From: Parabacteroides sp. AM08-6
GTDB lineage: Bacteria > Bacteroidota > Bacteroidia > Bacteroidales > Tannerellaceae
Reading direction: 5' to 3'
NCBI RefSeq assembly: GCF_003473295.1
Contig: NZ_QRMP01000001.1
Location: forward strand, 124,001 to 188,000
DNA length: 64,000 nt
Positions 18,507-28,114 of the stretch are shown here, piece by piece; the stretch's first letter is position 1, and each line of letters opens with the position of its first letter. A program made the translations under genes and the position numbers. The notes beneath the pieces were generated by a model that worked only from the letters and a program-made list of their open reading frames with translations, was not told the DNA's origin and ran no database searches.

Positions 18507-18514
18507 TACATTTG
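18507..18514 (+). promoter_or_regulatory. -7 box of the acyl-CoA synthetase gene
   Basis: TACATTTG, 34 bp upstream of the ATG at 18549, with a TTTG at 18481-18484 as a slightly distant -33 partner. It separates this gene from hypFAB. Confidence 0.55.
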
Positions 18515-18548
18515 TTCCCATTCATTGAACAAAATTAATCAAAATGTT

Positions 18549-20609
18549 ATGATTAACCGAGAATTAATCAATCCTCAGAGTATTGTTGTAGTCGGTGGCT
18601 CCAATAATGTACATAAACCAGGCGGTCGCTTGGTGCGCAATTTGCTGGATGGAAAATATCAGGGAGAATTGTATGTGGTCAACGCCAAGGAAGACGATGT
18701 GCAGGGTTTGAAATCTTATCATTCCGTTCATGATATACCGGATACGGAACTGGCTATTATTTCAATTCCGGGTTCCTCATGTCCTGAAGCAGTGGATGTA
18801 TTAGCCAAGGAAAAGAACGTCAAAGCGTTTATCGTTGTCTCGGCCGGTTTCGGGGAAGAAACACACGAGGGTGCCATCCTGGAAGATAAGATGCTGAAAA
18901 GTATTAATGAGGCAGGTGCATCTTTGATTGGTCCCAATTGTATAGGTTTGATGAATACGTATTATCATGGTGTCTTTACACAACCAATCCCCGAATTTCA
19001 TGCTGATGGTGTAGATTTTGTATCCAGTTCGGGTGGGACAGCCTTGTTTATCATAGAATCAGCTTTAACAAAAGGCTTGCGCTTCAACTCTGTCTGGTCT
19101 GTCGGAAATTCAAAACAGATTGGAGTAGAGGATGTGATTGAATATATGGACCGGAATTTTGATCCTGTTTTAGATTCGAAGATAAAGATGCTTTATATCG
19201 AACAGATAAAAAATCCGGATAAATTGTTGTATCATGCTTCTTCGCTTATTCGTAAAGGATGTCATATTGCTGCTATTAAGGCTGGAAGTACAGATGTCGG
19301 TAAGCGTGCTGCTTCTTCACATACGGGGGCAATAGCTAATTCAGATTCTGCTGTAGAAGCTCTTTTCCGTAAAGCCGGTATCGTTCGTTGCTTTAGCCGT
19401 GAGGAACTGACAACTGTTGCTAGTATATTTACTTTGAAAGAGGTAAAAGGTAAGAATTGTGCTATCATTACACATGCCGGCGGGCCGGCTGTCATGCTCG
19501 CTGATGCTTTAGCCAAAGGCCGCCTGAATGTCCCGAAATTAGAAGGACCTGTGGCTGCCGAACTAAAATCCAAATTGTATCCGGGGGCTGCTGTTGGTAA
19601 TCCGATTGATATAATAGGAACCGGAACGCCGGAGCATTTGGCTACGGCAATCGATTTTTGTGAAAACCGTTTTGATGAAATAGATTTGATGATGGTTATT
19701 TTCGGAAGTCCCGGTTTGGTGAAACTGTATGATACCTATGAAGTACTTCATAAAAAAATGGAAGAATGTAAGAAACCTATTTTTCCTGTATTGCCTTCTA
19801 TCGTTACAGCTGGTCCGGAAGTAAAGAATTTTGTTAAGAAAGGTCATGTCAATTTCTCTGACGAAGTAACGCTGGGGACGGCTTTATCACGTGTGATTAA
19901 TACGCCGAAACCAATGAGTACGGATATCCAGCTTTATGGTGTGGATGTTCCGGAAGTCCGCCGTATTATCGATCGCCTGCCGGGAAGTGGTTATCTGAAT
20001 CCTGAAGAAGTTCGTACATTGTTAAAAGCTGCCAATATTCCTTTGGTGGAAGAGTTTACTTCAACGGATCGGGATGAACTGGTTGCTTTTGCGAAGAAAG
20101 TGAAATTCCCGGTTGTCGCTAAAGTAGTCGGTCCTGTACATAAGAGTGATATCGGAGGTGTAGCTTTGAATATCAGGAGTGAAGAGCATTTGATATTCGA
20201 ATATGAACGAATGATGCGTTTACCGGATGTTACAGCCATTATGGTTCAGCCGATGCTGAAAGGGCAGGAACTATTTCTCGGTGCTAAATATGAAGATCGT
20301 TTCGGGCATGTTGTATTATGTGGTTTAGGTGGTATTTTTGTGGAAGTATTGCAAGATGTATCATACGGTTTGTCTCCTTTGTCATATGATGAAACTTTTT
20401 CTATGATTCGTTCTTTGCGCGGTTATCCGATTATTAAAGGTACACGTGGGCAAAAGGGGATAGATGAACAACAATATGCAGATATTATCGTCCGTCTGTC
20501 TACCTTACTTCGTTTTGCGTCGGAAATAAAAGAAATGGATATTAATCCGCTGGTGGCAACAGAACGGGGATTGTTCGCTGTAGATGCTCGCATAAGGATA
20601 GAAAAGTAA
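18549..20609 (+). CDS. ADP-forming acetate/acyl-CoA ligase, fused alpha and beta parts
   Basis: A 686-residue enzyme that converts an acyl-CoA, ADP and phosphate into the acid, CoA and ATP, a substrate-level phosphorylation step in anaerobes. The N-terminal CoA-binding Rossmann domain has SIVVVGGSNNVHKPGGRLVR. Two succinyl-CoA-ligase-like domains follow with SSSGGTALF and the phospho-His region RAASSHTGAIANSD. The C-terminal third (about 470-686) is an ATP-grasp domain (FPVVAKVVGPVHKSDIGGV, MDINPLVA). The open frame extends to a TTG at 18525, but ATG 18549 suits the promoter. Substrate (acetate, branched-chain or aryl acids) is not readable from sequence. A strong hairpin terminator follows. 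Confidence 0.9.
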   Translation: MINRELINPQSIVVVGGSNNVHKPGGRLVRNLLDGKYQGELYVVNAKEDDVQGLKSYHSVHDIPDTELAIISIPGSSCPEAVDVLAKEKNVKAFIVVSAGFGEETHEGAILEDKMLKSINEAGASLIGPNCIGLMNTYYHGVFTQPIPEFHADGVDFVSSSGGTALFIIESALTKGLRFNSVWSVGNSKQIGVEDVIEYMDRNFDPVLDSKIKMLYIEQIKNPDKLLYHASSLIRKGCHIAAIKAGSTDVGKRAASSHTGAIANSDSAVEALFRKAGIVRCFSREELTTVASIFTLKEVKGKNCAIITHAGGPAVMLADALAKGRLNVPKLEGPVAAELKSKLYPGAAVGNPIDIIGTGTPEHLATAIDFCENRFDEIDLMMVIFGSPGLVKLYDTYEVLHKKMEECKKPIFPVLPSIVTAGPEVKNFVKKGHVNFSDEVTLGTALSRVINTPKPMSTDIQLYGVDVPEVRRIIDRLPGSGYLNPEEVRTLLKAANIPLVEEFTSTDRDELVAFAKKVKFPVVAKVVGPVHKSDIGGVALNIRSEEHLIFEYERMMRLPDVTAIMVQPMLKGQELFLGAKYEDRFGHVVLCGLGGIFVEVLQDVSYGLSPLSYDETFSMIRSLRGYPIIKGTRGQKGIDEQQYADIIVRLSTLLRFASEIKEMDINPLVATERGLFAVDARIRIEK

Positions 20610-20632
20610 TCGGGAAATAGGTGTCCATAAAT

Positions 20633-20688
20633 AAAAAGTCTCAATTACCATAAGCTTAGAGTAAATGATATGGTAATTGAGACTTTTT
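20633..20688. terminator. Bidirectional hairpin terminator
   Basis: A perfect 20-bp inverted repeat (20633-20652 and 20669-20688), A-rich at one end and T-rich at the other, with a 16-nt loop. It sits between the convergent acyl-CoA ligase and TldE genes and gives a stem plus T run on either strand. Confidence 0.88.
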
Positions 20689-20713
20689 ATATTCTTAGAT
20701 TATTTCCTGTAGA

Positions 20714-22033
20714 TTAGAGTCCACTGAAATCAACTTTGTCAAATAATAGGGACGGAATACGCCAGCTGGAGAATGTACGCGGGTCATTGCCGACCTCGAC
20801 TAAATTACTCCATAAAGTTAGTAAATTTCCCGTTGCGTTCATTTCTGAAATCGGCTGTGTCAGTTTTCCTTTTTCAATCAGGAAGCCTTCTACTCCATAA
20901 GAGAAATCACCGGTTGTACTGTTACTGTTACCTCCATTAAAACCCGTAACAAAAATACCTTTATCCACAGTTTCAATCAGAGCATCTTGATTTTTATTCT
21001 CCATCTGCATCGTTAAAATGGAAGGAGAAGCTATGGTCGGTTTGATGCCCATCTTATTTGCTGAATATGTATCGATATAATAGGTTTTTAAAACTCCATT
21101 TTCAAATACAGGCATACGTTTGGTTGCAACCCCTTCACCATCAAAATAGCGAGCTCCGGATGATTTAACCAAATGTGGCTCATCGGTAAGTGTCATCTTA
21201 TCTCCCAGCACTTTTTGGTTAAGCTTATCCAAGAGGAATGAATTTTTTTGTTGGATGGAAGAACCATATATGGCGTCAATAACCGGAGAAAGCAAACGGG
21301 CAGAATTCATATTGTCTACAACCATTTGGTATTTACCGGAAGCAACCTTTTTTTGTCCCAATTTACGAAGTACACGTTCCAATGCCTTTACCCCTAAATC
21401 TTCCTTTATTAGTGTGTCATAATACAGAGAAGAGTCATACCAATATGACTCCGGACGGGCATCACCGTCGCCTTTAATACTAAGACTGGCAGACAGACTA
21501 TAAGATGAACCGGAAGCTTCTCCTTCAAACCCATTACTGGCTACCATATATTTAAAGTCTTTCTCATCGCTATACGAAGAATTTGCTGAAATGATACGGT
21601 TGTCTTTCCCCATCATTTCATTACATATATTCATGGCTAAAGCAACTTTGTCATCAGGCTGTATTGAATCGAATTTCGGGTCAATTAATTGTAAATCAGC
21701 CCCTCCTCCTTTGTAATAAAGTGAAGTGTCCGGTAATGTCCGTGCTTTATCTTCAGCCAAAAAGCGGGTAGATGCGACAGCGTTTTGAATGAAAGATTCT
21801 AATTCTTTTTTATCCAATCTGTTTGTAGAGAAGGAACCAAAACGTCCGTCCACAAATAAATGAATAACCAGACTGTTTTCGGATGCCTGTTGCAGACGGT
21901 CCATTTTCATATCACGTATTTCGAAGGAGCTGCTTGAACCGTTATAAATACTTACTCGTGAGGCCTGACAGCCGTTTTTCAGGGCAAATTCCATTGCCCA
22001 CTGAGCCAGTTTCTTATTTTCGTTTGTTATCAT
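20714..22033 (-). CDS. tldE: TldE/PmbA family metalloprotease-associated protein
   Basis: A 439-residue member of the TldD/PmbA family. TldE is the non-catalytic half of the TldD/TldE heterodimer, which degrades unfolded peptides and processes microcin-type RiPPs. Visible: GFEGEASGSSYSLSASLS, LLSPVIDAIYGSSIQQK and a C-terminal GNSNSTTGDFSYGVEGFLIEKG. It lacks the HExxxH zinc motif, as expected for TldE. It has no signal peptide, although its partner has a Tat-like leader. It lies 11 bp after tldD on the same strand. Confidence 0.88.
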   Translation of the reverse strand: MITNENKKLAQWAMEFALKNGCQASRVSIYNGSSSSFEIRDMKMDRLQQASENSLVIHLFVDGRFGSFSTNRLDKKELESFIQNAVASTRFLAEDKARTLPDTSLYYKGGGADLQLIDPKFDSIQPDDKVALAMNICNEMMGKDNRIISANSSYSDEKDFKYMVASNGFEGEASGSSYSLSASLSIKGDGDARPESYWYDSSLYYDTLIKEDLGVKALERVLRKLGQKKVASGKYQMVVDNMNSARLLSPVIDAIYGSSIQQKNSFLLDKLNQKVLGDKMTLTDEPHLVKSSGARYFDGEGVATKRMPVFENGVLKTYYIDTYSANKMGIKPTIASPSILTMQMENKNQDALIETVDKGIFVTGFNGGNSNSTTGDFSYGVEGFLIEKGKLTQPISEMNATGNLLTLWSNLVEVGNDPRTFSSWRIPSLLFDKVDFSGL

Positions 22034-22044
22034 AATATTCGTTT

Positions 22045-23571
22045 TTAATTTTCTCCTCCAACTGTAAGTTTGCTAACAAGGGCAGACGGCATGCCGCAGG
22101 TTACCGGACAGGATTGTCCGTCTTTTCCGCATGTCCAAGTGCCATTATCCATTTTATAATTATTTCCTACCATCGTAATATCGGCAAGAGCTCTCGGACC
22201 GTTGCCGATGATATTTATATCCTTAATAGGTTGTGTCAGTTTTCCGTTTTCAATCAGGTAACCGTCTTTTACAAAGAAAGTAAAGTCGCCTGCACCAATC
22301 TGAACTTGTCCGTTTGTGAAGCTAGAAGCATAAATACCTTTCTTGACAGTTGCAATCATATCTTCTTCTGTTACATTACCAGCTTCCATGTAAGTGGCGC
22401 GCATACGTGGAATAGGCATTTGGCGGAATGATTCGCGACGACCGTTTCCAGTAGAAGGGATGTCATAATGTTTGGCACTGATGCGGTCGTGCATGTAGCT
22501 AGTCAGAATACCTTCTCTCACCAGATATGTTTTTTGGCCTTCAATACCTTCATCATCAATATTGACAGAGCCACGATTGAACTGAATAGTGCCATCATCT
22601 ACAACATTAATGTGCTCGTTACAAATTTTCTTGTTCAGCTGATCGGAGAAAATCGAGACATTTTTACGATTGAAATCTGCTTCAAAAGCATGCCCTATAG
22701 CTTCGTGTAATAAAATACCGGAACCTCCGGCACCCATTACAACAGGCATTTCACCTCCTTTAGGCTTGATAGCCTGGAATAAGATTGAAGTTTTATCTAC
22801 CGCTTCCTTTGCTACTTCCTTGATGATATCATCTGTTAAGAATTCTGCTCCCATACGGAAGGCGCGTGAAGCATACGAATTTTCAATCTTACCGTTATCT
22901 TCCATGATACAAACAGCGCTCAATGTTACCATCGGACGATAATCATAATACATTTGTCCTTCCGAGTTACAGAATAAAATATGAGAAGTGGTATCTCCCA
23001 ATGCTGCCATAACTTTATGAACACGTTTATCCAATGCAAAAATCTGATCATTCAATTTTTGCAAATAAGGGGTTTTCTGGTTGACTGCCAATTCGTCCCA
23101 TGGGGTTTGTATACCGTAATAGTTCGTTTTAATCGGTTCTTCAGTCAGATTAACCGGAGCTTTCCCTGTCGAACCTGTAGCGATACGGGCTGCTGTACGG
23201 GCTGCTTTGAGCATTTCGTCAAGGGTTACGTTTTCAACGTAAGCATAACCGGTTTGATCTCCGGCCAGCACACGTACACCCATTCCGAAATCGATATTGG
23301 AAGATGCACGGTTTACAGCCCCGTCTTGCAATCCAATGTTGTTTCTGTACGAATGTTCAAAAAATAAATCGGCATAATCACCTCCTTTTTCCAGTGCTGC
23401 TGTCAGCACCTTTTTCATGTCGCTTTCGCTTACTCCGAAATGATTCAGAGCGAATGAGATACCGGTTGCTTTATCAGCAATGTTACCGGCACAACCTCCA
23501 AGTATTGAAGGAGCCGCTAATGAGCTAATCATAACCATACCTCCTGTTTTAATAAAATTACGTCTGTCCAT
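22045..23571 (-). CDS. tldD: TldD family zinc metalloprotease with Tat/lipoprotein-like leader
   Basis: A 508-residue catalytic half of TldD/TldE. The zinc motif is in GILLHEAIGHAFEADFN (HEAIGH, HExxxH). The C-terminus has IGAGDFTFFVKDGYLIENG and a Cys-containing CGKDGQSCPVTCGMPS. The N-terminus MDRRNFIKTGGMVMISSLAA has an RRNFIK twin-arginine motif, a hydrophobic stretch and SILGGC, a possible lipobox; cytoplasmic E. coli TldD has no such leader. It may therefore work in the periplasm, with TldE carried along. First gene of a two-gene operon. Confidence 0.9.
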   Translation of the reverse strand: MDRRNFIKTGGMVMISSLAAPSILGGCAGNIADKATGISFALNHFGVSESDMKKVLTAALEKGGDYADLFFEHSYRNNIGLQDGAVNRASSNIDFGMGVRVLAGDQTGYAYVENVTLDEMLKAARTAARIATGSTGKAPVNLTEEPIKTNYYGIQTPWDELAVNQKTPYLQKLNDQIFALDKRVHKVMAALGDTTSHILFCNSEGQMYYDYRPMVTLSAVCIMEDNGKIENSYASRAFRMGAEFLTDDIIKEVAKEAVDKTSILFQAIKPKGGEMPVVMGAGGSGILLHEAIGHAFEADFNRKNVSIFSDQLNKKICNEHINVVDDGTIQFNRGSVNIDDEGIEGQKTYLVREGILTSYMHDRISAKHYDIPSTGNGRRESFRQMPIPRMRATYMEAGNVTEEDMIATVKKGIYASSFTNGQVQIGAGDFTFFVKDGYLIENGKLTQPIKDINIIGNGPRALADITMVGNNYKMDNGTWTCGKDGQSCPVTCGMPSALVSKLTVGGEN

Positions 23572-23665
23572 AGTGCTAATAGAGGAATAAAAATTAAAGA
23601 CAAGAAATAATAGTTTCCGATAGATACATTAATTCCCAACCTCATATTTGTATTTAGTTTATTAA

Positions 23666-24901
23666 TTAATTCTCAATTGTTTTTGCCCAATCCATCACAT
23701 TTGCCGGCGGGCGTTGAGCTAATAATTCTTTTTTCATGAAGTCCATATATGGGGCGACATGCTTGAAAAACTTTTTGTATCCTTTGCATAGGTAATTTAA
23801 CCCTGGTTCACCATTTGCCGAATACAGAAAACGATTTTTGGGACATTCCCCGTTACAAGCAAACAGGAACTCACATTCTTTACATTGTGTTGGAAGTTTC
23901 TCATACTTGTCGGCACCGAAATTAAGTTGGCGTTGACTGTACATCATTTCCGTGAGTGTTTGTGTATGGATGTTTCCTAATTTGTATTCGGGGAATACAA
24001 AGTGATCGCAAGTATATACATCGCCGTTGAATTCCATCACTCCGGCATGCCCGCATGTTTTTGCCAGACTACATACACCCGGTTGTTCGCCTATCCAGTT
24101 GGCCAAAGTAGAATCGAATAGCTGAATATAATATTTACCCACATCCTCTTTTAGCCATTCGTCGAAAACGGCACAAAGAAAATCACCCCACTTTTCTGAA
24201 TCTACAGAAAAAGGTGCCAACTTGATATCTGCATTTTCCTGTTCGGGAGTAGTTAATTTTGTCCCATCGGTATGTGTACTAATTCGTTCTACAATCGGGG
24301 CAAATTGGATGAAATTGCATTCTATTTCTTTAAAGAAATTATAAAATTCCAAAGGATAATCGACATTATAATCATTCACTACCGCCATCGCATTATATTC
24401 CACACCATGCTTTTTCATTAGTTCGATGCCTTTCATTACTTTATAGAAAGAGGGTAGTCCCTGCCGGTTTCTGCGATATTCGTCGTGAAAATCCTGTGGC
24501 CCGTCAATAGAAACGCCTACCAGAAAATTGTTTTCGTTAAAAAAACGACACCAGTCGTCATTTAACAAAGTCCCGTTTGTCTGGATACAATTGTCTATTT
24601 GTCGTCCATGGGCATATTTGCGTTGCAGTTCTATTGCTTTTTTATAAAAACTAATAGGACGCATCAAAGTCTCACCTCCGTGCCAAGTAAATAGAACTTG
24701 AGGCATCGTTTGACATTCCAAGTATTCTTTGATGAATTTTTCGAGCAATTGCTCGCTCATAACGTGATTTCTAATATCCGGATATAATTTCCCCTTCTCC
24801 AGATAATAGCAATATTCACAGGCTAGGTTGCAAACAGAACCTACCGGTTTCAACATCACATATATGGGTTTTGCAAATGGAGATATATAGGGATTATTCA
24901 T
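23666..24901 (-). CDS. Anaerobic sulfatase-maturating radical SAM enzyme (anSME)
   Basis: A 411-residue radical SAM/SPASM enzyme that oxidises an active-site Ser or Cys of sulfatases to formylglycine, needed for desulfation of mucin and glycosaminoglycans. The radical SAM cluster motif is CNLACEYC near residue 28, with FTWHGGETLMRP (GGE motif) and VSIDGPQDFHD downstream. The SPASM Cys residues appear in CGHAGVMEFNGDVYTCDHF and CKECEFLFACNGECPKNRF. ATG 24901 is chosen over an upstream in-frame start at 24913; a TATATTTG box lies 31 bp upstream. No sulfatase gene is adjacent, so it serves sulfatases elsewhere. Confidence 0.94.
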   Translation of the reverse strand: MNNPYISPFAKPIYVMLKPVGSVCNLACEYCYYLEKGKLYPDIRNHVMSEQLLEKFIKEYLECQTMPQVLFTWHGGETLMRPISFYKKAIELQRKYAHGRQIDNCIQTNGTLLNDDWCRFFNENNFLVGVSIDGPQDFHDEYRRNRQGLPSFYKVMKGIELMKKHGVEYNAMAVVNDYNVDYPLEFYNFFKEIECNFIQFAPIVERISTHTDGTKLTTPEQENADIKLAPFSVDSEKWGDFLCAVFDEWLKEDVGKYYIQLFDSTLANWIGEQPGVCSLAKTCGHAGVMEFNGDVYTCDHFVFPEYKLGNIHTQTLTEMMYSQRQLNFGADKYEKLPTQCKECEFLFACNGECPKNRFLYSANGEPGLNYLCKGYKKFFKHVAPYMDFMKKELLAQRPPANVMDWAKTIEN

Positions 24902-24932
24902 GATTTTACCCAAAACGGTTTAATTTGACTTA

Positions 24933-24940
24933 CAAATATA
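24933..24940 (-). promoter_or_regulatory. -7 box of the anSME gene
   Basis: Minus strand TATATTTG with a TTG about 18 bp further upstream; 31 bp before ATG 24901. Confidence 0.6.
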
Positions 24941-24994
24941 GTCTTTTAATATGAAACAATGTTTATATTCAGGCTTATATTTTTTTAGCAACGT

Positions 24995-26002
24995 TTATTT
25001 AATCTTTTTTTTGTAACGATTATAATCTGTAATAAAACCTTCGCATAACCAATTAGCCAGAGCTTGCCTATTATCACTTAAAATAATCCGTTGTTGGTCG
25101 AATGTATTTTGTATGTTTCCGAGTTCGACGAATACGGAGGGTGGGGTTGTATTGCGTAATACGTATAAATCGCGTCCGTCTACTGTCCCGGAAAAGCCTC
25201 GTCCCGGTTGGTGTTTTTTATATTTATGGGTAAAAGTGGATTTCATCGTTTTTGCCAGATGTTTACTTTCTGAGCTTTTCTCAGAATGATAGAAAAATAC
25301 ATCTGTCTGGTGGCTTTTACTTCGGCTGTCCACATGGACGAAAATGGCACGTTTATATAACTCGCGGTCTTTTGTGAATAAACTGTTGATTTTATCGCAG
25401 CGTTGTTGCAAACGGCGTACTTGGTTGAATGGTATCGGGCTTCCCATACATGTTTCCCGTTTGCTATTGGATAAATACCGGTCGTTCCGGATACCGTCTT
25501 TTGCATCTTGTATGATGATATGAACTTTAGCCCCTTTCGTCAATAGGTTACGGGCCAAACGAAGAATAATGTCGTACGCATATTCATCTTCGTGCAATTC
25601 CACATTGCCGATACGTCCGATAGCACCGGGGTCAGGACCGCCGTGACCGCTGACAAGATAAAAACAAGTACCTTTCAATTCGTTGGATTCCACTTTATAT
25701 TGAGCCAGCTGCTTTCCGAATAGTGGTTCGTAATTATTTTGTTTAGGTGTTACGGTTTCTTTCCCTTTTAACGGTGGCAAAGTATACTTAACCCCCATTT
25801 GCAAAGTATTTCCCTTTCCTAATCTGGTCTTATTCAGCTGAATAAACTGCTTTTGATACTCAGCTCCACTTCGGTTATGGCGTTTAAGAAAGAGGGTAAT
25901 GCCTTCTCCCTGTTTCGGAAAGGCTTTCTCTTGAGCCTGTAAATCACTGGCATATAGTAGGGTAAAGAAGAATATAAATATGATACCGATTTTAATTCTC
26001 AT
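24995..26002 (-). CDS. N-acetylmuramoyl-L-alanine amidase, secreted
   Basis: A 335-residue periplasmic zinc amidase that cuts the bond between MurNAc and the stem peptide. It has a signal peptide (MRIKIGIIFIFFFTLLYASDLQA), a short LysM-like segment (about 30-85, ITLFLKRHN, then TLQMGVKYTLPP), and an Amidase_3 domain from about 110. Zinc and catalytic residues appear in VSGHGGPDPGAIG (His), NVELHEDEYAYD (Glu), AIFVHVDSR (His) and SVFVELGNI (Glu). It is a single-gene unit with a TATTTTTG box 23 bp upstream. Likely role: daughter-cell separation or wall turnover. Confidence 0.9.
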   Translation of the reverse strand: MRIKIGIIFIFFFTLLYASDLQAQEKAFPKQGEGITLFLKRHNRSGAEYQKQFIQLNKTRLGKGNTLQMGVKYTLPPLKGKETVTPKQNNYEPLFGKQLAQYKVESNELKGTCFYLVSGHGGPDPGAIGRIGNVELHEDEYAYDIILRLARNLLTKGAKVHIIIQDAKDGIRNDRYLSNSKRETCMGSPIPFNQVRRLQQRCDKINSLFTKDRELYKRAIFVHVDSRSKSHQTDVFFYHSEKSSESKHLAKTMKSTFTHKYKKHQPGRGFSGTVDGRDLYVLRNTTPPSVFVELGNIQNTFDQQRIILSDNRQALANWLCEGFITDYNRYKKKIK

Positions 26003-26025
26003 AAATGTTTATTTTGCAGACCGGA

Positions 26026-26033
26026 CAAAAATA
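26026..26033 (-). promoter_or_regulatory. -7 box of the amidase gene
   Basis: Minus strand TATTTTTG, 23 bp upstream of the ATG at 26002. Confidence 0.5.
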
Positions 26034-26083
26034 CTGTTTTTTTAATTTTTCTCCCAATATATCTTTGCATGTACATGAATTCA

Positions 26084-27268
26084 TCAATATCCTTTGTGGT
26101 GAATCCATGTACCCTGTCTCCACAAATATTCCAGTGGTCCCTGTTTGTGGCGGGTAAGCCAATATCGGCTGAAAAATAACTGGATAGTAAATATCGTTAA
26201 CCCGATTAAAAGAGTTGCACAGGCACCTGTAGAGTTATAAAGTCCCAGACCGAAACCGTAGTAAATACATACCCCCATAATAGATTGTGAAATGTAGTTT
26301 GTTAAACTCATCCGTCCGTATGGGATGATTAAATTTTGCCATTTATATCCGTTATCTTTTTTAAACCATATTAAGGTGAACAGAGAAACTAAAATAGCCA
26401 TGAATGTGAAATTAGCGAGACTGGGGATAGCTATATTATAAGGTGCCAGTATAGATGGATTTGCTATATAAGGAGGTATGAATGTACGAAGCATATAAAA
26501 AGGAATGAAGGCTATGGTAGCCGATAGAAGAACGCGCTTCCAGAAAAGAATGGAATTTTCGCTTTTTATAAAATACTTCCTGCGTCCTAATAACATTCCG
26601 AACATAAATAGGGCGGCTGTTTGGAATAAGCGCCCGTTTTCTACCTGCCAAATATTGCTGTATAGTTGTCCGTTCCAAATATTACTCCGTAATACGTCGA
26701 AGAATGTGCCATGTTGTGCCGCCTCCCCTGCGAGTATAGCATAAGGAATGAACTTGGCGTCTCCTATAACATAATCCGGATTCAATATGGCATATAGCAT
26801 TCTGCCACATTCAAAAGGTTGTAATAATAGTATGAAAGCAATCCAAAATACAGCTTTATCTTTAAGTTTACAGACCAGAATTAAAACAAATCCGACTGCA
26901 GCATAAAGCAATAAAATGTCTCCGTCATAAAACAGAGCATGAAGTTGGGAAAAAAAGAAAAGCAATACTAATCTCCAGGCAAAACGTCCCCGGAAGTCTA
27001 TTCCTCTTTTTTCAGCATTGTGATATTGTATGTAAAAGCTGAAACCGAACAAAAGTGAAAAGGTAGCGTATGCCTTTCCCGCAAACAGGAAAAAAAGCGT
27101 ATCCAATACGTGCTTGTCAACAATGGCCAACCACTCTGGTCTGCCTTCTATGGGAACAAAGATATTATAATGTTCTAAATTATGGAGTAACACAATTGCC
27201 AATAATGCAAAACCGCGCAGTGCATCCACTACGCCCAGACGATGAGAAGTTTGAAGAGTCGTATTCAT
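26084..27268 (-). CDS. DUF418 domain integral membrane protein
   Basis: A 394-residue polytopic protein with about ten predicted TM segments. It opens with RLGVVDALRGFALLAIVLLHN, the acyltransferase-3/DUF418 entry motif, and ends with the DUF418 region (MSLTNYISQSIMGVCIYYGFGLGLY, then RYWLTRHKQGPLEYLWR). YeiB-like relatives have no confirmed substrate; acyl transfer to an envelope molecule is a guess. A longer frame begins at 27289, but ATG 27268 is the usual start. It lies between the amidase and Nudix genes on the same strand, with large gaps, so it is probably separate. Confidence 0.85.
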   Translation of the reverse strand: MNTTLQTSHRLGVVDALRGFALLAIVLLHNLEHYNIFVPIEGRPEWLAIVDKHVLDTLFFLFAGKAYATFSLLFGFSFYIQYHNAEKRGIDFRGRFAWRLVLLFFFSQLHALFYDGDILLLYAAVGFVLILVCKLKDKAVFWIAFILLLQPFECGRMLYAILNPDYVIGDAKFIPYAILAGEAAQHGTFFDVLRSNIWNGQLYSNIWQVENGRLFQTAALFMFGMLLGRRKYFIKSENSILFWKRVLLSATIAFIPFYMLRTFIPPYIANPSILAPYNIAIPSLANFTFMAILVSLFTLIWFKKDNGYKWQNLIIPYGRMSLTNYISQSIMGVCIYYGFGLGLYNSTGACATLLIGLTIFTIQLFFSRYWLTRHKQGPLEYLWRQGTWIHHKGY

Positions 27269-27289
27269 TGTTTTTTTTACTTTGGACAA

Positions 27290-27553
27290 AGTTCGAAAAT
27301 TATTTTAAAAATACAATATCTTATCTATTTAAATGAATTATCAAAATGTCACTACCGTAGCGACTAAATGGGATTAATATGGCGGGTAAAATGAATTACC
27401 CGCACAGGTAATATATTTTAACGTATCAATCTAGCGGCAAAACACTCAAATAGTGAACATCTTGTCATCTGCTAGGGATATGGCAAAAAGGTCCTTTCTA
27501 TTAATCTAAAAGAAGTGGATATAATAAATTATTTCCTGTAGGTAAGTTTTTTA
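27290..27553. other. Gene-free spacer with a small hairpin
   Basis: About 265 bp between the Nudix gene (minus, ends 27554) and the DUF418 gene (minus). The only clear structure is an 8-bp perfect inverted repeat at 27382-27403 (GCGGGTAA, 6-nt loop, TTACCCGC) without a T tract. No ORF of note and no strong promoter box seen. Confidence 0.4.
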
Positions 27554-28114
27554 TCAGAATAACCGATTTATTGCTATATATTTCCAAAGTGGTGCAACGT
27601 GAAGTGCTTGTTTTATCTTGTCTTCATTCAAAAGTTCTTTCACTTCGTCAAGTGTAAGAAAATGTACACTTAAATCTTCTGTAGCTTCTAAGTGCTGGGT
27701 GGTGACGGGTTCTACATCGGTAGCCAAATAGCAATAGGTTAGATTTGTATGTGTACTCGGATTGACTCCTATAACCATTAATTCGCTCCAGTTCCCTTTA
27801 CCATAGCCTGTTTCTTCCATTAATTCGCGCTGAGCGGAGATAAGGGGAGAGCCGTCTTCTTTTTCGCATACTCCGGCACAAAGTTCGTAATTCGCTTGCT
27901 CCAAGCCGTGTCGATATTGGCTGATAAAAATAAACTTCTTTTCCTTTGTGATGGCTATGACATTTACCCATTCAGGATATTCGAATACATAATATTCCGG
28001 TATTCGATTGCCGTTAGGTAGCTCTACCTCTTCGCAACGTACAGTGAACCACGGCTTTCTTGCCAGATATTCGCTTTTTAGGACTTTCCATTCTTTGTTT
28101 TTCGGATCTTCCAT
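27554..28114 (-). CDS. Nudix hydrolase, ADP-ribose pyrophosphatase-like
   Basis: A 186-residue cytoplasmic hydrolase of nucleoside diphosphate-linked compounds. The Nudix box is readable as GVCEKEDGSPLI followed by AQRELMEETGYG (RE-x2-EE-x-G), with one extra residue in the first spacer compared with the consensus. The YVFEYPEWVNVIAIT and FISQYRHGLEQANYEL blocks resemble ADP-sugar pyrophosphatases of the NudF/YffH kind. A monocistronic minus-strand gene; substrate uncertain. Confidence 0.88.
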   Translation of the reverse strand: MEDPKNKEWKVLKSEYLARKPWFTVRCEEVELPNGNRIPEYYVFEYPEWVNVIAITKEKKFIFISQYRHGLEQANYELCAGVCEKEDGSPLISAQRELMEETGYGKGNWSELMVIGVNPSTHTNLTYCYLATDVEPVTTQHLEATEDLSVHFLTLDEVKELLNEDKIKQALHVAPLWKYIAINRLF

